Source of the DNA: a virus
Strand: one strand, 5' to 3'
Length of the DNA stretch: 64,000 nt
IMG/VR virus record: IMGVR_UViG_3300046660_000488
Coordinates: 310,001 to 374,000 of that record
The position numbers were made by a program, and so were the translations under genes. The notes beneath the pieces are model-generated. The model made no database searches. It worked only from the letters and a program-made list of their open reading frames with translations, and was not told the origin of the DNA. Positions 23,863 through 32,143 of this stretch are shown here, piece by piece; position 1 is the stretch's first letter, and the number at the start of each line of letters is the position of its first letter.

Positions 23863-24501
23863 ATGTCTAAGTTTCTCACTGAACGCCTGACTTTCGACGA
23901 AGCCAATCTGACCATCGAACGACTGGTCGAAGGTGAAGGCGAGAACGCGAAGAAGTCGCTGTTCATGTCGGGCGTGTTCATTCAGGGCGGCGTCCGCAAC
24001 CTGAACCAGCGCGTCTATCCGGTCCACGAGATCAGCGGCGCCGTTGACAACATCAACGAGATCATCCGCAAGGGCGAAAGCGTCCTCGGCGAGCTTGATC
24101 ACCCGGAAGAACTGACGATCAACCTCGACCGCGTCACCCACATGATCACCAAGATGTGGATGGAAGGCAATACTGGCATGGGCAAGTTGAAGCTCATCCC
24201 GACGCCGAGCGGTGAAATTGCCCGCACGATGCTGGAAGCCGGTGTGAAGCTGGGCGTTTCGAGCCGTGGTTCGGGCAACGTCGATGAGAGCGGCCACGTC
24301 TCGGACTACGAGATCGTCACGGTTGACATCGTCGCCCGTCCGTCTGCCCCGAACGCTTACCCCAAAGCCGTCTACGAAGCAATGATGGGCCGTCGCGGGG
24401 CCGTCATCGAAGACCTCGCCCGTTCGGTCATCAACGATCCGAAGGCCCAGAAGCACCTGCACACTGAACTGCTTGGTTGGATCAACAACCTGAAGGCCTA
24501 A
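23863..24501 (+). CDS. 21: prohead core serine protease gp21
   Basis: Maturation protease (herpesvirus-assemblin-like family) that cleaves scaffold, capsid and packaged proteins at L/I-x-E sites. 212 aa, equal to T4 gp21. Catalytic residues are apparent: H80 in GELDHPE and S133/S134 in GVSSRGSG. NQRVYP near 48-53 is also conserved. Good AGGAG site before ATG. It stands between two strong terminators with its own box, so it is transcribed alone. Confidence 0.92.
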   Translation: MSKFLTERLTFDEANLTIERLVEGEGENAKKSLFMSGVFIQGGVRNLNQRVYPVHEISGAVDNINEIIRKGESVLGELDHPEELTINLDRVTHMITKMWMEGNTGMGKLKLIPTPSGEIARTMLEAGVKLGVSSRGSGNVDESGHVSDYEIVTVDIVARPSAPNAYPKAVYEAMMGRRGAVIEDLARSVINDPKAQKHLHTELLGWINNLKA

Positions 24502-24525
24502 AAAGCCTGCGAAAACAACACAGAA

Positions 24526-24556
24526 TAGCCCCGCAAAATAATGCGGGGCTAATTCT
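24526..24556 (+). terminator. intrinsic terminator after gene 21
   Basis: TAGCCCCGCA and TGCGGGGCTA form a 10-bp stem around a six-base A-rich loop, followed by ATTCTT. Confidence 0.85.
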
Positions 24557-24608
24557 TCTCCGAAAATCGCGAAAATTCAGCCTTATTCGGAACGTTTTCA
24601 AACAGCCA

Positions 24609-24616
24609 CATAAATA
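24609..24616 (+). promoter_or_regulatory. late-type box CATAAATA before genes 22-23
   Basis: CATAAATA 124 bases upstream of gene 22, giving an unusually long leader (24625-24740) with a GGTAGGGAAACCTTCCC hairpin. Genes 22 and 23 have no box between them, so they share this promoter. Confidence 0.6.
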
Positions 24617-24740
24617 TAGCAAGAGTCATTGATATACTTAAGCCTTTTGGATTCTATCCGGTTCGCTTGATTACTGTGGCTCCCGAAGTTCGGGGTAGGG
24701 AAACCTTCCCAATAATTTGAACCCAAGGAGAACTCATCCT

Positions 24741-25988
24741 ATGGATAAAACTCTCGCCAGCATTCTTGGGGCATCCGGTCTCTCTACGGAGATCGTTGAA
24801 AGCCTTCAAGAAGCCTTCGACAAGAAGGTGGCAGAGGCCCGCGCGGAAGCTGAACTGGCGATGCGCGAAGAGTTCGCTCGTCGTTATGAACACGACAAGT
24901 CTGCTCTGGTCGAAGCCATGGACCGTATGCTCACCACGGAAGTGGGAAAGTTTGCGGACCAGAACGCGGCACAGTTTGCCCAGTTCAATGAAGCACGGGA
25001 TGCGTTCCGTGCCGCAGTGAACGAAAGCCGCACCCACTACCAAAAGAAGCTCCGTGAGCACCTGTCCATGACGAAGCAATTCGCCAAGGAACAACTCATG
25101 AAGGAAGCGATGTCTTATCGCGCCGCCAAGAAGTCGCTTGCAGAAGCAAAGGCCTCGGCCCGCGCTGAACTGACCGCCTTCAAGGAAGCTGCTGTCAAGA
25201 CCCAAGCTGCTCGCATGAAGAAGATCGACGAATTCGTTGTCGCACAAGTCGGCAAGGAACTGCGTGAATTCTCTGAAGACCACCGCGCTCTGGTTGAAAC
25301 CCGCGTTAAGCTGGTTACCGAAGGTCGCAAGCGTCTGAAGGAAACTCGCGACGCCTTCATCAAGCAATCGGCCACCAAGGTCGAGCAGATGGTTACGGAA
25401 TCGCTGAAGAGCGAAATGAAGCAACTGCACGAAGACTTGGAGCGTAACCGTCAGAACACGTTCGGTCGCCGTATCTTCGAAGCCGTCGCCGCCGAATACA
25501 TGGCCTCGTATCTCGCCGAAGGCACTGAAGTCAAGAAGCTTCAGAGCATGCTCGAAGGCCAGACTGCCGAACTGAGCGAAGTCAAGACCAAGCTCGATGA
25601 AGCACAAAAGGGCGCCGACCAAATCCGTCGCAAAGCACATCTGGCCGAAAGCCGTGCCGAGCGTAGTCGAGTCATGGCCGAACTTCTCTCTCCTCTTCGT
25701 GGAGAGAAGCGCGTGGTCATGGAAGGCATGCTGGAGACTGTCAAAACCGACAACCTCCGTACTGCTTTCAAGAAACTTCTCCCGGTTGTCATGACTGAAA
25801 GCCGTCGTCCAGCAGCACAGGCCCCGGCCGGTGCACGGAAGCTGATGGAGAACCCCCAAACGCCTACGCGCGCCGTCACTGGCGACCGCGCTAACCGCAC
25901 GCTCTTCGAATCGTCGCAAGCCGAAATCGAAAGCGAAATTGATCTTGAACTCGCGAAAGTCGTCCGACTCGCCGGTATCCAGAAGTAA
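24741..25988 (+). CDS. 22: major prohead scaffold protein gp22
   Basis: Forms the inner core on which gp23 assembles and is degraded by gp21. 415 aa, almost wholly helical and coiled-coil (Glu/Lys/Ala/Arg-rich from residue 20 to 330), with a Pro/Ala break near 360 and a short acidic C-terminal segment. Longer than T4 gp22 (269 aa) as often seen in non-enteric relatives. ATG 24741 has AAGGAG upstream and is preferred to an upstream in-frame ATG. Position between genes 21 and 23 fixes the identity. Confidence 0.85.
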   Translation: MDKTLASILGASGLSTEIVESLQEAFDKKVAEARAEAELAMREEFARRYEHDKSALVEAMDRMLTTEVGKFADQNAAQFAQFNEARDAFRAAVNESRTHYQKKLREHLSMTKQFAKEQLMKEAMSYRAAKKSLAEAKASARAELTAFKEAAVKTQAARMKKIDEFVVAQVGKELREFSEDHRALVETRVKLVTEGRKRLKETRDAFIKQSATKVEQMVTESLKSEMKQLHEDLERNRQNTFGRRIFEAVAAEYMASYLAEGTEVKKLQSMLEGQTAELSEVKTKLDEAQKGADQIRRKAHLAESRAERSRVMAELLSPLRGEKRVVMEGMLETVKTDNLRTAFKKLLPVVMTESRRPAAQAPAGARKLMENPQTPTRAVTGDRANRTLFESSQAEIESEIDLELAKVVRLAGIQK

Positions 25989-26003
25989 GAAGGAAACTAT
26001 TCA

Positions 26004-27215
26004 ATGAACAAGTTTGAAGGACAGTGGCAAGCCACTAAGAAGGCCCTTTGCGAAGGCGCCGACCTCAAGAAGAACGCTGACGGTACTGCGAACAAGACCA
26101 AGCAGCGCATGATGGAAACCATTCTCGACAACACCCGTCGTGAACTGAAGCTGCTGGAATCGGCCACCGCCGGTGCCACCAACGCCGCCTCCATCGCCAC
26201 CCTGAACAAGGTCATCATGCCGGTCATCCGCCGCGTCATGCCGACCGTGATCGCCAACGAAATCATCGGCATTCAGCCGATGACGGGTCCGGTCGCCCAA
26301 ATCCACACGCTGCGCGTTCGCTACGCCGACACGGTCCCGACCGCTGGCGGTGGTGTTACCGCCGGTAACGAAGCTCTGGGTCCGTTCGACATCGCTCGCT
26401 TCTACAGCGGTAACGAAAACCCGGCTAACCCGCGTGCGGCCTCGACGCCGTCGCTGGAAGGTCGCGCTGGCAACCGCCTGTCGATCCAAATCCTGAAGGA
26501 AGTCGTCGAAGCCAAGACCCGCAAGCTGTCGGCTCGCTGGACCTTCGAAGCTGCTCAGGACGCCCAAGCTCAGCAGGGCATCGACATCGAAGCCGAAATC
26601 ATGGCCGCTCTGGCTCAGGAAATCACGGCCGAAATCGACCAAGAAATCCTGTTCAGCCTGCGCGCCCTGCCGGGTACGCCGGGTTCGATCTTCAAGCAAG
26701 ACGACGTGACGGGCACGCCGACCTTCGTGGGCGACGTCCACGCTGCTCTGGCCATCCTGATCAACCGTCAGTCCAACCTGATCGCTCAGCGCACGCGCCG
26801 TGGTTCGGGTAACTGGGTTGTCGTTTCGCCGACCGCTCTGACGATCCTGCAATCGGCCACCACGTCGGCGTTCGCTCGCACGACGGAAGGCGTTTTCGAA
26901 GCTCCGACCAACACCAAGTACGTTGGTACGCTGAACAACTCGCTGAAGGTCTACGTTGACCAGTACGCCAACGATGCGACCCCGGTCCTCATCGGCTACA
27001 AGGGCAACGAAATGGACGCCGCCGCGTTCTACTGCCCCTACGTTCCGCTGACCTCGTCGGGCGTGATCATCGATCCGCAGACCTTCGAGCCGGTCGTTTC
27101 GTTCATGACCCGCTACGGCTACCTCGAACTGACGAACTCCGCTTCGTCGCTCGGCAACGCCGCTGACTATCTGGGTCTGGTCGGCATCGACACCGGTTCG
27201 CTGACCTTCATCTAA
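26004..27215 (+). CDS. 23: major capsid protein gp23
   Basis: HK97-fold capsid subunit. 403 aa. A gp21 cleavage site is expected after LLE (residues 50-52), giving a mature form from S53. Conserved gp23 stretches include VMPTVIANEIIGIQPMTGP (near 78-96), FEAAQDAQAQQGIDIEAE (near 180-197), and VYVDQYANDATPVLIGYKG (near 312-330). Shorter than T4 gp23 (521 aa), lacking most of the T4 insertion domain as in many marine and alphaproteobacterial relatives. AGGAAAC ribosome site before ATG. Confidence 0.95.
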   Translation: MNKFEGQWQATKKALCEGADLKKNADGTANKTKQRMMETILDNTRRELKLLESATAGATNAASIATLNKVIMPVIRRVMPTVIANEIIGIQPMTGPVAQIHTLRVRYADTVPTAGGGVTAGNEALGPFDIARFYSGNENPANPRAASTPSLEGRAGNRLSIQILKEVVEAKTRKLSARWTFEAAQDAQAQQGIDIEAEIMAALAQEITAEIDQEILFSLRALPGTPGSIFKQDDVTGTPTFVGDVHAALAILINRQSNLIAQRTRRGSGNWVVVSPTALTILQSATTSAFARTTEGVFEAPTNTKYVGTLNNSLKVYVDQYANDATPVLIGYKGNEMDAAAFYCPYVPLTSSGVIIDPQTFEPVVSFMTRYGYLELTNSASSLGNAADYLGLVGIDTGSLTFI

Positions 27216-27252
27216 GCTTCGGCTTATTGAAGGACTTCGGTCCCAACAATTG

Positions 27253-27283
27253 CGGCGGGAGCTTAACGGCTCCCGCCGTTCTT
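27253..27283 (+). terminator. intrinsic terminator after gene 23
   Basis: CGGCGGGAGC/GCTCCCGCCG 10-bp stem with six-base loop, then TTCTTG. Confidence 0.8.
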
Positions 27284-27311
27284 GTATCTGCCATCCAAAG
27301 ACCAACGGTCG

Positions 27312-27319
27312 CCTAAATA
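27312..27319 (+). promoter_or_regulatory. late-type box CCTAAATA
   Basis: CCTAAATACCC 28 bases before ATG 27348. Confidence 0.6.
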
Positions 27320-27347
27320 CCCGAAACCCAATGTCGGGAGCACGACC

Positions 27348-28529
27348 ATGTCTTACAATACCGGATACCGCGAAAGCATTCGCGGAACTATGTACCGCTC
27401 GTTCAAGATCAGCAAGAACGGGCCGACCATCTATCAAGGCGATGACATCGCCGATTACGCCGTCCCGCAGGAAGGCGACCTCTGGATTCAGACCGACGTC
27501 GCGGGTCTCCAGCAATACACCAGCGGTGCATGGGCGCCGATCTCGGCCGCTGGCGGCGGTGTTTCCCCGTCCGATCTGACCACGGCCCTCAACGCCGCTC
27601 TGGCCCCGATGGCAGACCCAAAGGTTCTGCACGTCTCGAAGGTCACGCACAGCTTCACGGCTGACGGTTCACCGAACAAACCCTTCAACACCATCCAAGC
27701 CGCTCACAACTGGGCCGCAACCAACGTCAACGAGAACGCCGGTGGCGTCGTTCTTCTGGTTCATCCGGGCGTCTATTCCGAGAACGTGACGATCACCCGC
27801 GCCAAAACCCATATCCGTGGGCTGTTCGGTCCGCAGGTCGTGACGGCTATCGCGGGCAACGTCGTGGTCAATCTGACCAACTCGCTCGGCAACTGGACCA
27901 ACAACCGCGTCAGCATCGAAGACATCCAGATCACCTCTGCTTCGACCGGCGCTCTGGTGGCCCTGTCCGGCGCCAACCCCATCGGGTTCTACATGAACCG
28001 CGTGAAGCTTTTCTCGTCCACGGCTGGCCAGACCCTGTTCCTCACGAACAACACGGTCGGCGCGGGCGTCCGCTTCGAGATCGACCACTGCGACATCCAA
28101 ACCTCGTCGAACGCCATCGCCTTCGACATCGCTAACGCCGCTGCCGGTTCGGTGATCCGCCGCACGATCTCGGAAACCAATACTGCCGCCGCCATGCGTT
28201 TCCGCTCGGGCTCGATGGCCATGGAAGACACGCAGATCGGAACGACGGGATCGCAAGTCGCGATCCAAGTTGACGCTGGCACGCTGACCCTTCAGCGCGA
28301 CACGATCTACAACACCTTCGCCAACGGCGATGGCCTGTCCCTGTTGGGCGGCACGACCTCCTTGGGCTTCAGCGTCATCAACGTTCCGGCCGGAACCGGC
28401 TTTGCCGTTCGTGGCGTCTCGGGCGCGGTGTTTGCCCATGCGACGAACGTCTATCAGACCAACAACAAGGTCTCGTCGGCAATGGGTGCTGGTCTGGTTG
28501 CTTTGACCACCACCGTTTCCGCAGTCTAA
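27348..28529 (+). CDS. right-handed beta-helix virion protein (head fibre or decoration candidate)
   Basis: 393 aa. After an N-terminal ~100-residue domain (with DLWIQTDVAGLQQYTSGAW typical of fibre-attachment regions), residues about 105-390 look like a pectate-lyase-type parallel beta-helix: GSPNKPFNTIQAA, VVLLVHPGVYSENVTI, then repeated strands with N/G turns. Placed alone after the capsid gene with its own late box and a GGGAG site. Position favours a capsid fibre or decoration protein, and the fold also suits a polysaccharide-binding tail protein. No catalytic residues identified. Confidence 0.6.
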   Translation: MSYNTGYRESIRGTMYRSFKISKNGPTIYQGDDIADYAVPQEGDLWIQTDVAGLQQYTSGAWAPISAAGGGVSPSDLTTALNAALAPMADPKVLHVSKVTHSFTADGSPNKPFNTIQAAHNWAATNVNENAGGVVLLVHPGVYSENVTITRAKTHIRGLFGPQVVTAIAGNVVVNLTNSLGNWTNNRVSIEDIQITSASTGALVALSGANPIGFYMNRVKLFSSTAGQTLFLTNNTVGAGVRFEIDHCDIQTSSNAIAFDIANAAAGSVIRRTISETNTAAAMRFRSGSMAMEDTQIGTTGSQVAIQVDAGTLTLQRDTIYNTFANGDGLSLLGGTTSLGFSVINVPAGTGFAVRGVSGAVFAHATNVYQTNNKVSSAMGAGLVALTTTVSAV

Positions 28530-28540
28530 GAAACACAGAT

Positions 28541-28573
28541 CGGGCGTCAATATTTTGCTTGACGTCCGATCAA
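28541..28573 (+). terminator. 13-bp hairpin overlapping a promoter
   Basis: GATCGGGCGTCAA and TTGACGTCCGATC pair (one G-U) around TATTTTGC. There is no long T-run, so its role is ambiguous: terminator for the beta-helix gene or structured operator. The right arm carries the -35 of the next promoter. Confidence 0.5.
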
Positions 28574-28586
28574 CTTTCTATACTAT
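28559..28586 (+). promoter_or_regulatory. sigma70-like promoter for 28622 gene
   Basis: TTGACG (28559-28564), 16-base spacer, TACTAT (28581-28586). The -35 is inside the hairpin arm described above. Confidence 0.45.
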
Positions 28587-28621
28587 GCCTCCAGCATCGA
28601 AACAGATCAAGGAGAGCACAG

Positions 28622-28981
28622 ATGGCCTATCCGAGCGCCGACGACTACAAGAACACCCTGCCCTATCCGAGCATTCCGGGTGAACCCGCCGTGCTCCGGA
28701 AGAAGGCCCGTGATCTGACCGCCGACGAAGCCGCCAGCCTCACCACCACGCTCGCCGATCACGAAGCCGCCGTCGCCGCCGCCAAGGCCGCGCGGACCGC
28801 TTACAACGCCGAGAACAACCGCCTGCACCTGCAACTGAAGGCCGACCTCGAAGTCGCCGAAGACGTCGTGGGTCACCCCAAGGCCGACAAGGTCTGGAAG
28901 ATGGCCAACGATCAGGCCAACGGGAGCGGCCACAGCGACATCATCAGCATCTACAGCGATCTGGTTGAACTGATCAAGTAA
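28622..28981 (+). CDS. small helical phage protein (119 aa)
   Basis: ATG 28622 with AAGGAG upstream. 119 residues; the first 35 are Pro/Tyr-rich, then a long Ala/Glu/Lys helix (likely coiled coil) to about residue 90. No known family. It forms a single-gene unit between a promoter and a strong terminator, suggesting high expression. Confidence 0.7.
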   Translation: MAYPSADDYKNTLPYPSIPGEPAVLRKKARDLTADEAASLTTTLADHEAAVAAAKAARTAYNAENNRLHLQLKADLEVAEDVVGHPKADKVWKMANDQANGSGHSDIISIYSDLVELIK

Positions 28982-29010
28982 GGCCGGGTCAAAGATCGAA
29001 GAAAGGTTGA

Positions 29011-29046
29011 GCGGCGGATGCTTCGGCGTCCGTCGCTTTTTCTTTG
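29011..29046 (+). terminator. intrinsic terminator
   Basis: GCGGCGGATGC / GCGTCCGTCGC stem with a TTCG tetraloop and TTTTTCTTT tail. Confidence 0.9.
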
Positions 29047-29065
29047 TCTACTTGCATTTTGACCG

Positions 29066-29096
29066 TTGACTTCAGCACAGATTCCGTTACTGTGCT
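29066..29096 (+). promoter_or_regulatory. promoter with AGCACAG/CTGTGCT inverted repeat
   Basis: TTGACT (29066-29071), 16-base spacer, TACTGT (29088-29093). AGCACAG (29074-29080) and CTGTGCT (29090-29096) flank the -10, as expected for a repressor operator. A related repeat occurs at 31126-31161. Confidence 0.5.
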
Positions 29097-29125
29097 CTCA
29101 ACGTCAACGAACGGAGACCAAGCGC

Positions 29126-29446
29126 ATGTCGGAATATAGCTTCAACATCGCCGACGAAGTCCGTAAGGCGACCGTCAAGTTTCTGGATTCGATCTTCAGC
29201 GGCAACACGAACACCGCGTTCGAAAAGCTGATCTCGCATGCGCGCAGCATCGGCCTGCGTTCGCCCAGCCTGAAGAACGTCTACACGCTGAACGACACCG
29301 ACGCGATGAGCTACGCCCGCACCATGTACCTCGACGAGGTTCTGTGCGGCGACATGAAGGTCGGCAAATTCGTCGATGACGTGTTCATGCACGTGGCGAT
29401 CCAAGCCGCCTACTCGAACCCGCATTTCCTGACGTCGGAGGGCTAA
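29126..29446 (+). CDS. hypothetical phage protein (106 aa)
   Basis: ATG 29126 with CGGAG upstream. 106 residues, helical, Asp/Met-rich C-terminal half. Unknown family. First gene of a promoter-linked group 29126-31099. Confidence 0.7.
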   Translation: MSEYSFNIADEVRKATVKFLDSIFSGNTNTAFEKLISHARSIGLRSPSLKNVYTLNDTDAMSYARTMYLDEVLCGDMKVGKFVDDVFMHVAIQAAYSNPHFLTSEG

Positions 29447-29451
29447 CGCCC

Positions 29452-29664
29452 ATGGCGCCGCGCCCCAAGAAAACCCTGTACGAGCGCACGCAGGAAGCGG
29501 ACGTTCGTGCAGGGACCTACCTCGCCGACGCCAACGAGGCCTCGGAAGCTGGCAAGCACGCTCTTGCCACCAAGCTCTACGACAAGGCCCAATTCTGGCT
29601 CGACCGCTACAACCTGCTGTCCGGCAACGGTAACGGCAACAATCGTCCCCGCCCCAAGTACTAG
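29452..29664 (+). CDS. small basic phage protein (70 aa)
   Basis: ATG five bases after the previous stop. 70 residues with two Ala/Lys helices and a Gly/Asn/Pro-rich basic tail (GNGNGNNRPRPKY). No family recognised. Confidence 0.65.
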   Translation: MAPRPKKTLYERTQEADVRAGTYLADANEASEAGKHALATKLYDKAQFWLDRYNLLSGNGNGNNRPRPKY

Positions 29665-29676
29665 GAGACTGCACCC

Positions 29677-30156
29677 ATGAAGACCCTCATCCTGATCGTC
29701 GCCGCCGGTGCAGCCTTCGCCAGCCCTGTGGCCGCCCAGTCCTATTACTCGGCTCCGCAGGCCCAGTATCAGCCCCAGCAGAACCGCAACTGCGACGGGA
29801 CTATCCAGAGCGGCGTCGCCGGTGCGACCCTCGGGGCGTCCATGGCGGGCAACAACAGCGGCAACAAGGCTGGCGGCGCCCTGATCGGCGCTCTGCTGGG
29901 CGCGGCGGTGAACCACGCCGCCTGCGACCGCGAGCAGCCTCGCCAGCAATACTACGCCCCGCCGCCGCAGCCGCAGTATCAGCAGTCGGCGGGCTACGGC
30001 TTCCAGCAGCCGCAGCAGTACTCCCCGCAGCCGGTCTATCAACGCCAACCCGAGTGCGGTATGGGTCAGATCATCATCCGCGCTCCGGATGGCACGACCA
30101 CCGCCATCGACAAGCAAATGTGTATGACCGCCCAAGGCTGGAAGATCGCCCAATGA
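29677..30156 (+). CDS. exported glycine-zipper protein
   Basis: Signal peptide at residues 1-21 (MKTLILIVAAGAAFASPVAAQ, cleavage after AAQ or VAA). Then a Gln/Tyr/Pro-rich region, a glycine-zipper hydrophobic segment near 46-72 (GVAGATLGASMAG, GGALIGALLGAAV) and a Cys-containing C-terminal domain (ECGMG, QMCMT). This is the layout of periplasmic/outer-membrane glycine-zipper (17-kDa surface antigen-like) proteins of host bacteria. A phage protein sent to the envelope could act in superinfection exclusion or envelope remodelling (inference). Possibly acquired from a host. Confidence 0.7.
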   Translation: MKTLILIVAAGAAFASPVAAQSYYSAPQAQYQPQQNRNCDGTIQSGVAGATLGASMAGNNSGNKAGGALIGALLGAAVNHAACDREQPRQQYYAPPPQPQYQQSAGYGFQQPQQYSPQPVYQRQPECGMGQIIIRAPDGTTTAIDKQMCMTAQGWKIAQ

Positions 30157-30497
30157 TCAGCATCGACCCCTCCATTTTCTCGGCCGCACTAGCGCCGGGC
30201 GCGATCAACGCGCTGATGACCTCGCTGCGCTTCCTCGGCGACTGCCAGATGCGGGGCGACCTGCGTGGCCCGATGGAGGTCCGGCCGGTCTACGGCAAGC
30301 CCCAGCGCCTGTATCAGCACGGCGGCACGGTCCTCGTGCCGTTCCTCGTGGCGCTCGAAATCACCGTCGAGTGGTCGAAATTCGAGGACACCACCATGAC
30401 CATGCCGCTCGGCGGCTCGGACTGGAAGGCGTTTCAAGACTACAAGGACATGATCGCCAGCGCTGTGGCGCGAGAGCCGGAGGAAGACCCCGCATGA
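30153..30497 (+). CDS. hypothetical phage protein (114 aa)
   Basis: ATGA overlap with the previous gene. 114 residues, no signal or membrane helix, acidic C-terminus (AREPEEDPA). Family not recognised. Confidence 0.65.
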   Translation: MISIDPSIFSAALAPGAINALMTSLRFLGDCQMRGDLRGPMEVRPVYGKPQRLYQHGGTVLVPFLVALEITVEWSKFEDTTMTMPLGGSDWKAFQDYKDMIASAVAREPEEDPA

Positions 30498-31099
30498 CCC
30501 GCTCACAGTACCGCACGGTCTCGCCACACACCTTCTATTTCCGTGACCAGCCCAAGGGCCGGACGGCCTACTATTTCGTTCGCGACAGCCTGAACGGCAA
30601 TCGCTACGTGAAGGTGGACAAGGTCACCCTCGAAGGTACGCAATTTTTCGCCGCCATCGACCATCGCCGCATCCCGCTGCACATCGACACCAGCGAACTC
30701 TATATGGAATGGGGCGTCGTCACGTACTTCGGCCTGCCGGATGTCGTGGAAGAGACTTTCACGAGCCTGAAGGTCGGCGTCCAAGACGAGCTTCGCAACA
30801 TCGACCACGAAATCGCCGAGCGAGAACCATTCGAGGAATTCGGCGCCGAGCACCTACTGTCGATTTTCGAGGACGCGGTTAAAGCGGCGGGCGAAAGCTA
30901 CGAACGCCACGCTCCGACAAAATTCGCGGCCGAGCCATATCCGGTCTGGCGCCGTCGTCAGGAGACGATGGCCAAGCTGATCGGGGCGATCCGCAACATC
31001 GAGTTGGGTTTCTACGACGAAGCCCTCTCCCTGATCGGTGACGCCAAGCTGGAGATCGCTGACTACAAGGTCATGGCGGACGCGATCTTCCAGAAGTAA
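30494..31099 (+). CDS. hypothetical phage protein (201 aa)
   Basis: ATGA overlap. 201 residues: N-terminal beta-rich part (to about 85) followed by a helical part with Glu/Arg. Recognised motif: none. Last gene before the inverted-repeat promoter region. Confidence 0.7.
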   Translation: MTRSQYRTVSPHTFYFRDQPKGRTAYYFVRDSLNGNRYVKVDKVTLEGTQFFAAIDHRRIPLHIDTSELYMEWGVVTYFGLPDVVEETFTSLKVGVQDELRNIDHEIAEREPFEEFGAEHLLSIFEDAVKAAGESYERHAPTKFAAEPYPVWRRRQETMAKLIGAIRNIELGFYDEALSLIGDAKLEIADYKVMADAIFQK

Positions 31100-31125
31100 T
31101 CTCTGCTTCCGGCAGAAATCGGCAT

Positions 31126-31170
31126 GAAGCACAGTTTAGCGCTTGCGTTAGACTGTGCTTCGTGTATTAT
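31126..31170 (+). promoter_or_regulatory. promoter with GAAGCACAGT/ACTGTGCTTC inverted repeat
   Basis: Perfect 10-bp arms at 31126-31135 and 31152-31161. TTGCGT (31143-31148) and TATTAT (31165-31170), spacer 16, lie such that one arm fills the spacer. Likely operator-controlled promoter for 31197. Shares AGCACAG/CTGTGCT with 29074-29096. Confidence 0.5.
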
Positions 31171-31196
31171 GCTGTTCTCTTCAAGCGGAGGACACC

Positions 31197-31490
31197 ATGA
31201 TCGCGAACGCCGTCGAAATCTGGAAGAGCCTCCCCGCTGGCGTCAGCCGCGACATGTTCGAGGCCAAGGTCTCGCGAGCCACCAAATCGCTGCACGCCCG
31301 CTATGAAGCCCAAGACCGCGCCCGCAAGGTTCTGGTGCAGTTCATCATGCGCTGCGACCACAACTCGCAGCAGTACTTCACCATCGAAGCGATGTCGCGC
31401 CTGCTGATGCAGGACGCCCCGCTGTCGGCGCTGCACGCGCTGGCCAAGGCTCGCCGCTTCCGCACCCAAAACCAACTCGCCAACATCTAA
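31197..31490 (+). CDS. hypothetical phage protein (97 aa)
   Basis: ATG with GGAGG upstream. 97 residues, basic and helical throughout (ATKSLHARYEAQDRARKVL). No known family. First of a three-gene operon ending at the strong terminator at 32063. Confidence 0.7.
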   Translation: MIANAVEIWKSLPAGVSRDMFEAKVSRATKSLHARYEAQDRARKVLVQFIMRCDHNSQQYFTIEAMSRLLMQDAPLSALHALAKARRFRTQNQLANI

Positions 31491-31502
31491 GGGAGGATCA
31501 TC

Positions 31503-31904
31503 ATGGGCCGTGCCTTGAAGTCTTGGCAGACGATGCCGAACGCGCCGAGCACCTACGAGGTCGCTCCGCACCGCTACACCATCGAAGGCACGGATTCCTC
31601 GTACCGGTGGGCCGACAGCTATGACCAGTTCATGGCGGGCGTGCCCTACAAGGAAGGCGAGGTCGTCTACCTGCTCCGCAACGGCGTGGCGGCCAAGGCC
31701 TTCATCCTGAGCGTGTGGTACGAGCGCGACAGCCTCGGCGACCGGCGCGAGAAATTCAAGGTGGTGGTCGAGCGCCTGACCGGCGACGCCTTCTCCAAAA
31801 ACTGGGAGTGGGTCCACCCCGGCTTCATCCAGCGCGGCTACGCGGCTGCTGGTCTGGCGCCGGACGTCGTGGCGTGGGAAGCGCGGGAGCTAGAACCCGC
31901 ATGA
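31503..31904 (+). CDS. hypothetical phage protein (133 aa)
   Basis: ATG after GGGAGG. 133-residue soluble protein, Trp/Tyr-rich, predicted beta. Unknown family. Overlaps the next gene by four bases. Confidence 0.65.
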   Translation: MGRALKSWQTMPNAPSTYEVAPHRYTIEGTDSSYRWADSYDQFMAGVPYKEGEVVYLLRNGVAAKAFILSVWYERDSLGDRREKFKVVVERLTGDAFSKNWEWVHPGFIQRGYAAAGLAPDVVAWEARELEPA

Positions 31905-32059
31905 ACCCAGTCCTCTACGCCGCAGTGACCCTCGCCAAGAACGAGCAGATCAGGTCGGTTCGAGTCCTCCGCAGCCGCCTCAGCCAGTACGGCTTCAGCG
32001 ACGAGGAAATTTCCGAAGGTCTGAACCTCTGGGCTGAATACGCCCGCGCCACCCGATGA
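31901..32059 (+). CDS. small phage protein (52 aa)
   Basis: ATGA overlap. 52-residue helical protein with a RecX/SHOCT-like look (RSRLSQYGFSDEEISEGLNL), the length of one three-helix RecX module. Too short to assign. Confidence 0.5.
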   Translation: MNPVLYAAVTLAKNEQIRSVRVLRSRLSQYGFSDEEISEGLNLWAEYARATR

Positions 32060-32062
32060 CAA

Positions 32063-32093
32063 GAAACCCCCGGACACAATGTCCGGGGGTTTC
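32063..32093. terminator. bidirectional intrinsic terminator
   Basis: AAACCCCCGGAC / GTCCGGGGGTTT 12-bp stem with five-base loop. T-rich on the plus side and A-flanked so usable on both strands between convergent operons (31197-32059 and phoH). Confidence 0.85.
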
Positions 32094-32143
32094 TCTAATT
32101 CCGGGGAGGGAGGTGAGCGGCGTTCCCCGAGTGATTGACTTGC

